A DNA stretch of 64,000 nt from Litorivicinus lipolyticus (GTDB lineage: Bacteria > Pseudomonadota > Gammaproteobacteria > Pseudomonadales > Litorivicinaceae), in NCBI RefSeq assembly GCF_009650135.1, contig NZ_CP045871.1, positions 806,001-870,000 on the forward strand. Direction: 5' to 3'. The notes under the pieces were generated by a model. That model had not been told where the DNA came from. It worked only from the letters and a program-made list of their open reading frames with translations, and ran no database searches. Shown piece after piece: positions 20,688 to 29,994 of the stretch (position 1 is the first letter of the stretch; every line of letters starts with the position of its first letter). The translations under genes were made by a program, and so were the position numbers.

Positions 20688-21926
20688 ATGCAAATTTCAT
20701 TGCCGATCGCGATCGGCGCGCGCTACACGCGCTCGAAAAAAGGCGAATCCTTCGTCAGCTTTATTTCCACGGTGTCGACGGTCGGTTTGGCGCTGGGTGT
20801 GGCCGTCTTGATTGTCGTGTTAAGCGTCATGAACGGCTTTGATCGCGAGCTGCGCACGCGCATTTTGGGCATGGTTCCGCATGGCGTTTTGTACGCCAGC
20901 CAACCCACCTCTGAGTGGCCCGCACTGGTGGCACAGGCACGGCAAGCGCAAGGCGTGGTCGCGGCCGCACCCTGGATCGAAGGTCAGGGCATGCTGACCC
21001 AGTCCGGCGCGGCTAAACCGCTACTGTATTACGGGATCGATCCGGCGCTGGAAAGTGAGGTTTCGATTTTGCCCGATCACATGGTTCAGGGCAGTCTGGA
21101 TGCGCTGAACGCCGGCGACTACGGGATTGTGCTGGGCGCGATCATGGCGCGCCAGATGGGCGTCACGCTGGGAGATCCGGTGACCTTGTTGATTCCCGAA
21201 GCCAGCCTGACCATTGCCGGGGTTCGCCCGCGCCTGAAACGGCTGACGGTGGTCGGCGTGTTTGAAGTCGGCGCCGAGTTGGACGCCAATCTGGCGTATG
21301 TGCACTGGCAAGACGCCGCCATTCTTAAACGTCAAAAAGGCAAAGCCGACGGCGTCCGCGTGCGCTTTGAAAACCTGTTCGATGCGCCGTCGCAGCTGCA
21401 ATTGTTGGCGCGCCAGACCGACACCCGTGGGCGTGATTGGACGCGCACGCATGGCAATCTGTTTGAAGCCATTGCGCTTGAGAAAACCCTGATTGGGTTG
21501 CTGTTGGCGATGATTGTCGCGGTCGCAGCCTTTAATATCGTCGCCACGTTGGTGATGACCGTCAATGCCAAGCGCGCCGACATAGCGGTGTTGCGGGTGA
21601 TGGGCATGGGCCCGGGCGAGGTGCTGCTGACCTTCGTCGTTCAGGGCGTCTTTATTGGCTTGATTGGCATCGTCAGCGGCACAGTGCTGGGGTTGGCGGT
21701 GGCCTTTAACGTGCCGGCGATTTTGGCGTTTATTGAGTCCACCTTTGGCTTCACCTTGTTTCGCGCCGATGCCTATTTTATTTCATACCTGCCTAGCGAC
21801 CCGCAGTGGTCGGATATCACGACCATCGTTGGCGGTTCGTTTTTGCTGTGCTTGTTGTCGACTCTTTATCCGGCCTGGCGCGCCAGTCGCACGGAACCTG
21901 CGGAGGTGATTGCCGGTGGACACTAA
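20688..21926 (+). CDS. lolC: Lipoprotein-releasing system permease (LolC/LolE family, possibly LolF-type)
   Basis: Inner-membrane component of the Lol ABC transporter that hands outer-membrane lipoproteins to LolA. It has the MacB/FtsX-like layout: an N-terminal helix (about residues 25-50), a large periplasmic domain, and three C-terminal helices with AAFNIVATLVM and VNAKRADIAVLRVMG. 412 residues from ATG 20688. Only one LolC/E gene is present next to lolD, while E. coli has lolC and lolE; a single hybrid permease (LolF-type) acting as a homodimer is likely, unless a second copy lies elsewhere. Confidence 0.9.
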   Translation: MQISLPIAIGARYTRSKKGESFVSFISTVSTVGLALGVAVLIVVLSVMNGFDRELRTRILGMVPHGVLYASQPTSEWPALVAQARQAQGVVAAAPWIEGQGMLTQSGAAKPLLYYGIDPALESEVSILPDHMVQGSLDALNAGDYGIVLGAIMARQMGVTLGDPVTLLIPEASLTIAGVRPRLKRLTVVGVFEVGAELDANLAYVHWQDAAILKRQKGKADGVRVRFENLFDAPSQLQLLARQTDTRGRDWTRTHGNLFEAIALEKTLIGLLLAMIVAVAAFNIVATLVMTVNAKRADIAVLRVMGMGPGEVLLTFVVQGVFIGLIGIVSGTVLGLAVAFNVPAILAFIESTFGFTLFRADAYFISYLPSDPQWSDITTIVGGSFLLCLLSTLYPAWRASRTEPAEVIAGGH

Positions 21927-22617
21927 GGTGCTCGAGGCACGCGATCTGACGCTGCGGTTTGGCCAGGGTGATAACGCCCTGACCTTGTTTGAAGACCTTA
22001 ATTTAACGGTTCACAGCGGCGAGCAGGTGGCCATTGTCGGGCGCTCCGGTAGCGGTAAGACCTCGCTGTTGAACCTGTTGGCCGGTCTGAGCATGCCAAG
22101 CGCGGGGACCGTCGAGTTGGTCGGCAAAGCCTATGATCGGCGCAACCAGGCCGCGCGTGATCGCTGGCGTGCTGGGCGTTTGGGCATGGTGTTTCAGTTT
22201 CACCACCTGTTGGGCGAGTTCAGTGCGCTTGAAAACGTCGCCTTGGCGCTGCGTCTGGCCGGTCACAGTAAAGCCGATAGCCTGCGTGTCGGGCGATCGT
22301 GGTTGGCCGAGGTCGGATTGGCGGCACGCGCCGACCATTTGCCGGCGACGCTGTCGGGCGGCGAGCGCCAGCGTGTCGCGATTGCGCGGGCGTTAGCGCC
22401 ACAACCACCGGTGGTGTTGATGGACGAGCCGACCGGCAACCTGGACTACGAGACTGCCGAACAAATTCAAGGCCTGCTGAAGTCGCTGACGCGGGATGCC
22501 AACATGGCGCTGGTGCTGGTCACCCACGACCGTGGTTTGGCGGCCAGCACTAGTCGTCAGTTGACGCTTTGCGGCGGGCAGCTCGTGCCTTTCGACGCGC
22601 AGCCCAGTTCGCCCTGA
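21916..22617 (+). CDS. lolD: Lipoprotein-releasing system ATPase
   Basis: ATPase of the Lol transporter. Walker A GRSGSGKTSL, signature LSGGERQRVAIARAL and Walker B VVLMDEPTGNLD are present, and the MacB-type FQFHHLLGEFSALENV segment contacts the permease. I prefer GTG 21916, 9 nt after GGAGG at 21902-21906; TTG 21910 is too close to that site. 233 residues. The gene overlaps lolC by 11 nt, and its 3' end overlaps the convergent DUF2062 gene by 68 nt. Confidence 0.95.
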   Translation: MDTKVLEARDLTLRFGQGDNALTLFEDLNLTVHSGEQVAIVGRSGSGKTSLLNLLAGLSMPSAGTVELVGKAYDRRNQAARDRWRAGRLGMVFQFHHLLGEFSALENVALALRLAGHSKADSLRVGRSWLAEVGLAARADHLPATLSGGERQRVAIARALAPQPPVVLMDEPTGNLDYETAEQIQGLLKSLTRDANMALVLVTHDRGLAASTSRQLTLCGGQLVPFDAQPSSP

Positions 22618-23092
22618 CCGTGGATATCCACCAGGTCCGAACCAGGGCATAACCGAGCCCGGCCGACACGACGCTAAAGGTCAGTGAGCCGAGCAGAACG
22701 GGCTTCCAGAAGTCACCCATGCGGTGGTGTACCCATTCCATGTTGATACCGCCGTCCGGCGGTAGCATCGGCATGCCCAGCATCCACGACCCAGTCATGT
22801 AAAACGCCACAAACAATGGCGGGATCGTCAGTGGGTTGCTAATCCAGACCAGGCTCATGGAAATCGGCAGGTTGGCGCGGAAAAGCCAGGCGCACAACGC
22901 GGCCGGTACCATTTGCGAGGGAATGGGGGTGAAGGCCCAAAACAAGCCAATCAAAACACCCAGCGATACGCTGCGCCGGTTCAGGTGCAGCAAATGCGGA
23001 TCGTGGATCACTTTGCCCAATACGCGTTCAACCCAGGTGCCACGCAGGCGAGCCGGGTCGGGCATAAAGCGGCGCATTAGCTTCCTAGGCAT
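22550..23092 (-). CDS. DUF2062 membrane protein
   Basis: A 180-residue membrane protein of the DUF2062 family. The signature block SVSLGVLIGLFWAFTPIPSQ and WISNPLTIPPLFVAFY is clear; two to three transmembrane helices and a strongly basic tail (RRKARAARRKA) follow. Function is unknown. Its 3' end overlaps lolD by 68 nt in convergent orientation, and it is divergent from comEC. The same neighbour occurs beside comEC in Pseudomonas (from memory). Confidence 0.85.
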   Translation of the reverse strand: MPRKLMRRFMPDPARLRGTWVERVLGKVIHDPHLLHLNRRSVSLGVLIGLFWAFTPIPSQMVPAALCAWLFRANLPISMSLVWISNPLTIPPLFVAFYMTGSWMLGMPMLPPDGGINMEWVHHRMGDFWKPVLLGSLTFSVVSAGLGYALVRTWWISTVRANWAARRKARAARRKASTDD

Positions 23093-23171
23093 GTCAGGTT
23101 TCTTGGTCCGTTCGTGATCCCGCGCACGTGATTGCGTCGTGCGGCTGGGTTAGTTCATTCAGTCTAGCCGG

Positions 23172-25280
23172 ATGCGCCTTATTCGTCTTGCCTTCGTTGC
23201 CCTTGCACCCGCATTTGTCGGGCCCATACCTGCATTGATCGTGCTGGCGCTCGCGTGTGTCGGCTGGCTGTTCGGCCGCGGCGGTCGTGAAAGTCTGTGG
23301 TTGGCTGCCCTGTGGACCGTGCAACTGACGCGTTTGGCGTTGGATCACCAGACGCTGTGGCCGCTGAACTTAAGCGGTGCCGAGCGCAGCCTCAATGTAC
23401 GCCTGGAATCGATTGCGACCAGCCGCGGCCAAGGCTTTGGTCCGGCGCGTGTGCTGGACTTCCAAGGTGACGAGGTGATCGGTAAGCGCGTCTGGTTAAG
23501 TTGGACATTGGCCCGCTGGCAACCCGCGGTCGGTGAAACCTGGGCCATTCGTGCGCGCCTAAAGCCGCTGGCATATTCACCCAGTTTGCGCGGTGATCCC
23601 TTGGCCAATGCGCTGGGCAGCGGTTTTTTCGCCAAGGCTCGTTTGGCCAATGGGCAGCCCGAATCGGTCAGCGCACCGGCCATCAGCGACAGTTTAAGGG
23701 CCTGGCTGAGCCGGCGCCTTGATCACGCCGGCGATGATGCCGCGGTCTTGGCCCGTGCGATTGCGTTCGGTCAGCGCCCGGACTTCGACCACACGACCTG
23801 GGCGGCGGTCGAGCAAAGCGGTTTGGCGCACCTGTTTTCGCCCTCCGGATTGCATGTCGGTATCGCGGTTGCCTTGGTGGTCGCCTGCTGGCCGTCCCCG
23901 GCACGATTGATCGGAGGGGGCGGTGGCCAGCGCTGGGCGTGGGTGGTCGGGGCCGTATTTGTTTGGTGGCTGTTGCCAACACGGCTGCCGATTTCGCGGG
24001 CGGCCTTGGCGTGTCTGTTGTGGACCGTGGCCCAGCGCACTGCCGTCGGATTTTCGGCGGCCCGCATTTATTGGTTGGTGCTATTGGTGTGCGCGTTGAT
24101 TTGGCCGTGGTTGGCGCTGCAACCGGGTGCGCAAATGTCGTTTTTGGCGGTTGGCTGGATTTTGATTGCGCTGCAATGCCCGGTTCCGGCGTGGCGACGG
24201 GGGCTGGCGATGGTCATGGGGCTGTCGGCATCAACCGCTTGGGCGGGACTGCCGCTGGGGCTGGCCAGCGTCCCGAGCAACTTGGTGTGGGTCCCCTTGT
24301 TGTCGCTGGTCGGCGTGCCGGCGCTGGTGTTTGGCTGGCTGTCCGATAGCTGGTGGGCGTGGAACGGTTTCGCCGAGGGGCTGATGACCTACCTGGCCTG
24401 GTTGCCAAACTACAGCCTGTCGATGACCCAGTCCTTGGGGTTAACCCTAGCGTCGGTGGCGCTTTTGTTTCCCGCAGCGGCGTTATTGGTGGTGTTAATT
24501 CCGTGCTGGGTGACGGCGCGGCCGGCGGCGCAACTGAGCGTCTACAGCGTCGGTGCCGGTCAGGCCATCACTTTGGTCACGGCCAACCACGCGGTGGTGT
24601 TTGATCTGGGCAACGCCCAACCCAACCGCCAGGGTCGGATTGCACGCGAGTTACAGCCGGACCTAGTGCGCGCCGGCATCCGTTCGCTGGATCTGGTGCT
24701 GTTGAGTCATGGCGATGCCGATCATGCCGCCGGCTTGGACGGGTTTCGGGCGCGCTTTGGCGTCGCCCAACTGATCAGCGGCGAGCCCGATGGCGCGCGC
24801 GGCGCGGGTGCCTGCTATCGCGGCCAACAGTGGCAGTTTGACGCAGTTCGTGTGCGCGTGCTGTGGGGCGGACCGCCGGCGTCGAAAAATGCGGCGTCCT
24901 GCGCGGTCGAGCTGACCGGTGCGTTCGGCCGCATCTGGATTTTGGGGGACCTGCCGGCCCGCCAACAGTGGGCACTGGCCCGCGTCGAGGGGGTTCCGCG
25001 TCTGACCGGTTTGGTGGCCGCCCATCATGGGGCCCGTGATGGGTTTTCAAGTGACCTGGCGGCCTTGCAGTCTCCGGATTGGGTCATCTTCAGTCAGGCC
25101 CGGCTAGGACGCTGGGCACACCCGGCACCGCTGGTCGAGGAGACCTGGCGTCAGGGTGGTGCCGACACCTGGCGGACCGGTTCCGTCGGCACCGTGCGTA
25201 TTAATTTAAGCGGGGAAGTCGGTGTTGTACGGCCTGCACGCGAATCACGCTGGGCGCTTGGGTATTGGACCTCGGGGTAG
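23172..25280 (+). CDS. comEC: ComEC/Rec2 DNA-uptake channel protein
   Basis: Inner-membrane channel for single-stranded DNA during natural transformation. 702 residues: an N-terminal domain with hydrophobic segments and an OB-like region, a polytopic Competence domain (HLFSPSGLHVGIAVALV, around residue 220), and a C-terminal metallo-beta-lactamase-like domain with LLSHGDADHAAGLDGF and AAHHGARDGFS. All domains look intact. It is followed by exbB after 54 bases. Confidence 0.93.
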   Translation: MRLIRLAFVALAPAFVGPIPALIVLALACVGWLFGRGGRESLWLAALWTVQLTRLALDHQTLWPLNLSGAERSLNVRLESIATSRGQGFGPARVLDFQGDEVIGKRVWLSWTLARWQPAVGETWAIRARLKPLAYSPSLRGDPLANALGSGFFAKARLANGQPESVSAPAISDSLRAWLSRRLDHAGDDAAVLARAIAFGQRPDFDHTTWAAVEQSGLAHLFSPSGLHVGIAVALVVACWPSPARLIGGGGGQRWAWVVGAVFVWWLLPTRLPISRAALACLLWTVAQRTAVGFSAARIYWLVLLVCALIWPWLALQPGAQMSFLAVGWILIALQCPVPAWRRGLAMVMGLSASTAWAGLPLGLASVPSNLVWVPLLSLVGVPALVFGWLSDSWWAWNGFAEGLMTYLAWLPNYSLSMTQSLGLTLASVALLFPAAALLVVLIPCWVTARPAAQLSVYSVGAGQAITLVTANHAVVFDLGNAQPNRQGRIARELQPDLVRAGIRSLDLVLLSHGDADHAAGLDGFRARFGVAQLISGEPDGARGAGACYRGQQWQFDAVRVRVLWGGPPASKNAASCAVELTGAFGRIWILGDLPARQQWALARVEGVPRLTGLVAAHHGARDGFSSDLAALQSPDWVIFSQARLGRWAHPAPLVEETWRQGGADTWRTGSVGTVRINLSGEVGVVRPARESRWALGYWTSG

Positions 25281-25334
25281 GGCGAAAACGCGCATCCTGA
25301 CTACCTTTAGCAAAGGACAATAACGAGGTGTGCC

Positions 25335-25952
25335 GTGACAACAGTGTTTTCTCAAGGGGGGTGGTTGATGTGGCCCATCTTCATCGCCAGCCTCGTCGCC
25401 ATGGGCATCGTGCTCGAACGCTTGTGGGTTTTGCGGCGCGGCGCATTGATGCCGGTTGATATTCGCAATTCCTGCGAAGCGGTGGCGCAGTCGTCGGCCG
25501 CGGAAACCGATATCATCAGCCAGCGCGGCATGCTCGGCGAGGTGTTGGCGATTGCCTTGCGCCAAGGCAGCGAGCGCTCAGTCCGTGAAGAGGCCTTGCG
25601 CCAGCAAGGCCAGCGCGTGGCCCATTACTTGGAACGTAACCTGGAGCTGTTGGGCGTGATTGGAATGGTCGCGCCGCTGATCGGATTGCTGGGTACCGTG
25701 ATCGGCATGATCGACGTGTTTGGCGCCTTGATGCTGCACGGAGCCGGTGACGCCTCGGTGCTAGCCGGCGGCATCGGCCAGGCCCTAATTACCACCGCAT
25801 CGGGCTTGGTGGTGGCGATTCCCGCGATCATCGCCCACCGGTTGCTGCTGCGCCGTGTCAAAGCGATTTTGATTGATTTGGAAGGCTGCTGTGACCGCTT
25901 TTTGGCGGCCAGTCCGGCGCAACCGCTGCGCGCCAATGCGCGCGCGGCCTAA
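25335..25952 (+). CDS. exbB: ExbB/TolQ-family proton channel subunit
   Basis: Proton-motive-force transducer subunit of a TonB-type motor. It has an N-terminal helix, a cytosolic loop, and two further helices with APLIGLLGTVIGMIDVF and GIGQALITTASGLVVAIPA. 205 residues from a GTG preceded by GAGGT. It sits with exbD at the head of an envelope operon; no tonB is visible. It could energise BtuB or another receptor. Confidence 0.92.
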   Translation: MTTVFSQGGWLMWPIFIASLVAMGIVLERLWVLRRGALMPVDIRNSCEAVAQSSAAETDIISQRGMLGEVLAIALRQGSERSVREEALRQQGQRVAHYLERNLELLGVIGMVAPLIGLLGTVIGMIDVFGALMLHGAGDASVLAGGIGQALITTASGLVVAIPAIIAHRLLLRRVKAILIDLEGCCDRFLAASPAQPLRANARAA

Positions 25953-25954
25953 GT

Positions 25955-26368
25955 ATGAAGTTTTCGTTTGACGCACCCACTGCCGACCCCGGCGGCCCTA
26001 ATTTAACGCCGCTGATCGATGTGGTTTTTTTACTGTTGATCTTCTTCATGGTGTCATCCAGCTTTTTGGAAGCCAGCGCGATTGAGGTGCGGTTGCCCGA
26101 GGCGGCGGGCAAAGCGCCCGATAACCACCCGGATGATTTGGTGGTTTACGTCAAAGCTGACGGCAGTTACCGGATTGGTGAAAGCGGCCCGGCATTAACC
26201 GGACGCTCGCAATTGGGCGCGGCATTGGAGCGTGCTCGCCAAGGTCAAACTACCTTGGTGGTGGCGGCTGACGGGCGTAGCCCTCACCAAGCGGTCATTA
26301 CACTACTGGATTTATCGAGCCAAATCGGCGTAAATAGCCTGCGATTCAAAGCACAGGAACCCCAGTAG
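25955..26368 (+). CDS. exbD: ExbD/TolR-family protein
   Basis: Partner of ExbB with one N-terminal helix carrying the functional aspartate (LTPLIDVVFLLLIFFMVSS, Asp about residue 24) and a periplasmic domain. 137 residues. It starts 2 nt after exbB and lies 5 nt before msbA, so the genes are co-transcribed. Confidence 0.93.
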   Translation: MKFSFDAPTADPGGPNLTPLIDVVFLLLIFFMVSSSFLEASAIEVRLPEAAGKAPDNHPDDLVVYVKADGSYRIGESGPALTGRSQLGAALERARQGQTTLVVAADGRSPHQAVITLLDLSSQIGVNSLRFKAQEPQ

Positions 26369-26373
26369 GGTCA

Positions 26374-28095
26374 GTGAAACAAACCGATTGGCAACTTTAT
26401 AAGCGCCTGCTGGCGCGCGCGCTGCAACGCCCATTTATTTTTGGCTTAGGCATCTTTGGATTCGTCATTTATGCCGCGTCAGGGGCTGCTCTGGCCGACG
26501 TAATGCGAATTTTGGTTGATGCCGTCGAGGCTCAAGACCCGGTCGAACGTATTCGGCTGCCGCTGATGATGGTGCTGATTTTCTTTGTGCGCGGCTGCGG
26601 CACGTTCTTGGGTACCTACTTTTTGGAAGTGGTCGCGCGCAATTTAATCCACGGCTTTCGTGTCGACTTGTTTAGCAAATACCTGCGTTTGCCGGTCCAA
26701 TCACTGGATCAATCGGGCCAGGGCGCGCTGGTTAGCCGAATCACATTCAATGTCGATCAAGTCACCCAGGCGGCGACCACGGCGGTCACGGTGATGGTCC
26801 GAGAAGGATTTTTTGTCATCGGGCTGCTGGGCTACATGCTGTGGATTAACTGGCAGTTAACGCTGGTGTTTATCGCCGTGGCACCGCTGATCGGTGTCGT
26901 CGTCGGCGTTGCTGGGCGCGCGTTTCGCCGCCAAAGCGAGCGTATTCAATCGTCAATGGGCGACCTGACGCAACAGGTCGGTGAGGTGGTCGAAGGCTCG
27001 CGCGTGTTGCGTGTGTTTGGCGCCCAAGACATGGCGGTCGATAAGTTCGCCGACGCTAGCGATCACAACCGTATTCAAAACCTCAAACTGGCGGCGACCA
27101 AGGCATTCAGCGTGCCCTTTATTCAGCTGCTGGTGTCGGTGTCCTTGGCCGGACTGGTTTGGCTGGCGCTGGGCGAGAGCTTTTTAGGTTCGACCTCGAC
27201 CGGCACCTTTGTGGCCTTTATCAGCGCCGCATCGATGATGGCCAAACCCTTGCGCCAGCTGAGCGAAATATCGGCGGTGTTGCAGCGTGGCTTGGCCGCC
27301 GCCGGCGATCTGTTTGAGCTGCTGGACCAGGACGACGAGCCGAATGCCGGTGTCGCTGTGCCGGGCGAGTTCTCGACCTTGGCGCTGCGTGGGGTGGGCT
27401 TTAGCTACCCCGGAGCCACGGGGCCGGCGCTGTCGGATATTGATTTGTGCCTGCGCCCAGGGCGGGTGGTGGCATTGGCCGGCCCATCTGGGTCAGGCAA
27501 GACCACGGTGGCGGCGCTGGTGTCGCGTTTTTACCCGGCAAGTACCGGCACCATCGAGTTGAACGGGCAAGACATCCAATCATTTGATCTGGCGGCCTAC
27601 CGCCAGCAGCTGGCGTGGGTCGGCCAACAGGTGGTGGTGTTTGATGGCACCCTGCGTGAAAACCTGTGCTTGGGGTTGGACTTAAGCGATGACGAACTGT
27701 GGTCGGCACTGGAGCTTGCCCAGGCCAAGGCCTTTGCCGAGGGTTTACAGGGTGGTCTGGATGCCAAGTTGGGCAGTGATGGCACCCAACTCAGCGGCGG
27801 CCAGCGCCAACGCCTGGCCATCGCGCGGGCGTTATTGGTGCAAGCCCCGGTGCTGATACTGGACGAAGCTACTAGCGCTCTGGACAACCTGTCGGAACGG
27901 GCGTTTCAGGATGCCCTGCAAACTCTGGCGCGGGATCGCGCGGTGCTGGTGATCGCCCACCGCCTAAGCACGATCCGCGACGCCGATGAAATCGTGGTCA
28001 TGTCCGACGGCCGCATTGTCGAACGCGGCACCCACACCGATTTGATGAAGCAGGGTTCACTTTACGCCAACCTGCACCAGGCCGACCTCGGATGA
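26374..28095 (+). CDS. msbA: Lipid A export ABC transporter (MsbA)
   Basis: Flips lipid A-core across the inner membrane. An N-terminal six-helix exporter domain (about residues 1-310) is fused to an ATPase domain with Walker A GPSGSGKTT, signature LSGGQRQRLAIARAL, Walker B VLILDEATSALD and H-loop VIAHRLSTI. 573 residues from GTG 26374, as usual for MsbA. It overlaps lpxK by 4 nt, the classic msbA-lpxK pair. Confidence 0.95.
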   Translation: MKQTDWQLYKRLLARALQRPFIFGLGIFGFVIYAASGAALADVMRILVDAVEAQDPVERIRLPLMMVLIFFVRGCGTFLGTYFLEVVARNLIHGFRVDLFSKYLRLPVQSLDQSGQGALVSRITFNVDQVTQAATTAVTVMVREGFFVIGLLGYMLWINWQLTLVFIAVAPLIGVVVGVAGRAFRRQSERIQSSMGDLTQQVGEVVEGSRVLRVFGAQDMAVDKFADASDHNRIQNLKLAATKAFSVPFIQLLVSVSLAGLVWLALGESFLGSTSTGTFVAFISAASMMAKPLRQLSEISAVLQRGLAAAGDLFELLDQDDEPNAGVAVPGEFSTLALRGVGFSYPGATGPALSDIDLCLRPGRVVALAGPSGSGKTTVAALVSRFYPASTGTIELNGQDIQSFDLAAYRQQLAWVGQQVVVFDGTLRENLCLGLDLSDDELWSALELAQAKAFAEGLQGGLDAKLGSDGTQLSGGQRQRLAIARALLVQAPVLILDEATSALDNLSERAFQDALQTLARDRAVLVIAHRLSTIRDADEIVVMSDGRIVERGTHTDLMKQGSLYANLHQADLG

Positions 28096-29075
28096 ATTGG
28101 GAGGCCCTGTGGTATGGCCAGCCGACCGTGTTGACGCGGTTATTGTGGCCACTGTCCAAACTGACCGAGGTGGTGTCCGTACGGCGGCGTCAGCGTGCGC
28201 TTGACGGTTGGCAAGGCGAGTCTTCGCCGTACCCGGTGCCGATCGTGATCGTGGGCAATTTGACCGCTGGCGGCACCGGTAAAACCCCCTTGGTCGGGCA
28301 CCTGGCGCGCGAGGCCATTCGCAATGGCTTGCGCCCCGGTGTCGTCAGCCGCGGTTATGGCGGCGTGCCCAGCCAGTGGCCGCGTGTGGTGACCGAAAAT
28401 TCAGAGCCCGAGGTGGTCGGCGACGAGCCGCTGATGCTGCACGTTCAAACCGGTATTCCGGTGGTGGTCTGTGCGGACCGGCCCAAAGCCGTCGATTACC
28501 TGCTCAAAACCCAATCGGTTGACCTGGTCATCAGTGACGACGGGCTGCAGCATTACCCCTTGTGGCGTGACCTGGAAATACTGGTGATCGACGGGGAGCG
28601 CCAACTGGGTAACGAACGTTTGTTGCCGGCCGGGCCGCTGCGCGAATCGCCGGACCGTCTGCACACGGTGGATTGGGTGGTCGAGCGCAGCCTCACGCCC
28701 AGTGCCGATCGCATGGGCTTTCAGGTTCAGGCCATGACCTTGCGCAATGTGCTGACTCGCCAGACCCTGCCGCTGCACGGGTTGAATAAAAGTCCGGTGG
28801 TGGATGCGGTGGCTGGGATCGGCAACCCCGAGGGATTTTTCAGCCAGCTCGAACAGGCCGGCTACCGGATCAACCGGATCGCGCTGCCCGATCACTACGA
28901 TTACCGTCAGTCGATACAGTCTCGCCTCAGTGGCGCACCGGTCTTGTTGACCGAAAAAGATGTGGTCAAAGCCGGCGCCGTCGGGGGCGACGACACCTGG
29001 GTGGTAGAAGCCCAGGTCAACTGCGTTGAATTGGATCAGCGCTGGAAGGCGTGGTGTGCACAATGCAAAAGCTGA
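28092..29075 (+). CDS. lpxK: Tetraacyldisaccharide 4'-kinase
   Basis: Phosphorylates the lipid A disaccharide precursor to lipid IVA at the inner membrane. The Walker A is VGNLTAGGTGKTPLV, followed by SRGYGG and DDGLQHYPLWRDLEILVID. 327 residues. It is translationally coupled to msbA (ATGA) and overlaps the following small gene by 13 nt. Confidence 0.95.
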   Translation: MNWEALWYGQPTVLTRLLWPLSKLTEVVSVRRRQRALDGWQGESSPYPVPIVIVGNLTAGGTGKTPLVGHLAREAIRNGLRPGVVSRGYGGVPSQWPRVVTENSEPEVVGDEPLMLHVQTGIPVVVCADRPKAVDYLLKTQSVDLVISDDGLQHYPLWRDLEILVIDGERQLGNERLLPAGPLRESPDRLHTVDWVVERSLTPSADRMGFQVQAMTLRNVLTRQTLPLHGLNKSPVVDAVAGIGNPEGFFSQLEQAGYRINRIALPDHYDYRQSIQSRLSGAPVLLTEKDVVKAGAVGGDDTWVVEAQVNCVELDQRWKAWCAQCKS

Positions 29076-29245
29076 TGCTCGGATTGTTGGTGTGCCCGCT
29101 GTGCAAAGGCAAATTGACCCTTAACGGCGGGCGTACCGAATTGCACTGCCGGCCGGACGGCTTGGCCTTTCCGATTATTGATGAGGTTCCGGTGATGCTG
29201 GAAGGGCGCGCTCGAACCTTGACGACCGAGGAACGGGTCGGATGA
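29063..29245 (+). CDS. Trm112-family small zinc protein (YcaR-like)
   Basis: A 60-residue protein of the UPF0434/Trm112 family: LLVCPLCKGKL, then LHCRPDGLAFPIIDEVPVML. E. coli YcaR has the same length and lies at the same place between lpxK and kdsB. Eukaryotic Trm112 activates methyltransferases; the bacterial role is unclear. I chose ATG 29063 because it aligns with YcaR; GTG 29051 would also be in frame. It overlaps kdsB by 4 nt. Confidence 0.88.
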   Translation: MQKLMLGLLVCPLCKGKLTLNGGRTELHCRPDGLAFPIIDEVPVMLEGRARTLTTEERVG

Positions 29246-29994
29246 AGCAAGACTTTATGTGTGTGATACCGGCCCGCTTTGGGTCCTCGCGGCTGCCGGG
29301 TAAGCCGCTGTTGTTGCTGGCCGGCAAGCCGCTGGTGCAGTGGGCGTGGGAGTCGGCGACGGCGTCGGACGCGGGTGAGGTGGTGATCGCCACTGATGAT
29401 CGGCGTATTGCCGCGGCCGCCGAAGGCTTCGGGGCCCGTGTCGTGATGACGCGGGATGATCACCCGTCCGGCACCGACCGACTGGCCGAAGTTGCCGAAT
29501 CGTTACAGCTCAGTGACGACCAGGTCGTGGTCAATTTGCAGGGCGACGAGCCGAGTGTCTCGCCGCGCCTGCTGAACCAAGTCGCCCAGCTACTGATTGA
29601 ACACAGCGACGCCAGCATGTCGACGCTGAGTGAAGCGATCCATGATCCTGCGGATTTCGACAACCCTAACGTGGTCAAGGTGGTCCGTGCCGACACCGGG
29701 CGGGCACTTTACTTCTCCCGCGCCAGCATTCCGTTTAGCCGCGACGGCGATCAGCCCTTGTTCGAGGGGTTGGTCCAGCGTCATTTGGGCCTTTACGGCT
29801 ATCGCGCCGGATTGTTACGCCGTTTTGTCGGTTGGCCGGAAAGCGCGCTCGAGCGGACTGAAAAGCTCGAACAGTTGCGTGTGCTGCAGGCCGGCGAGGG
29901 TATTTGGATCGCCGAAGCCTGTGCGCCATCCAGTCCGGGCATTGATACCCAAGCGCAGTTAGATTCGCTGAATCGGCAGTGGGCCGGCCAGTGA
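29242..29994 (+). CDS. kdsB: CMP-KDO synthetase
   Basis: Activates KDO with CTP for lipopolysaccharide core assembly. The N-terminal nucleotidyltransferase loop is IPARFGSSRLPGKPL; NLQGDEPSVSPRLL and FSRASIPFSRD follow, and LERTEKLEQLRVLQAG sits near the end. 250 residues. It overlaps its neighbours by 4 nt on each side. Confidence 0.96.
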   Translation: MKQDFMCVIPARFGSSRLPGKPLLLLAGKPLVQWAWESATASDAGEVVIATDDRRIAAAAEGFGARVVMTRDDHPSGTDRLAEVAESLQLSDDQVVVNLQGDEPSVSPRLLNQVAQLLIEHSDASMSTLSEAIHDPADFDNPNVVKVVRADTGRALYFSRASIPFSRDGDQPLFEGLVQRHLGLYGYRAGLLRRFVGWPESALERTEKLEQLRVLQAGEGIWIAEACAPSSPGIDTQAQLDSLNRQWAGQ

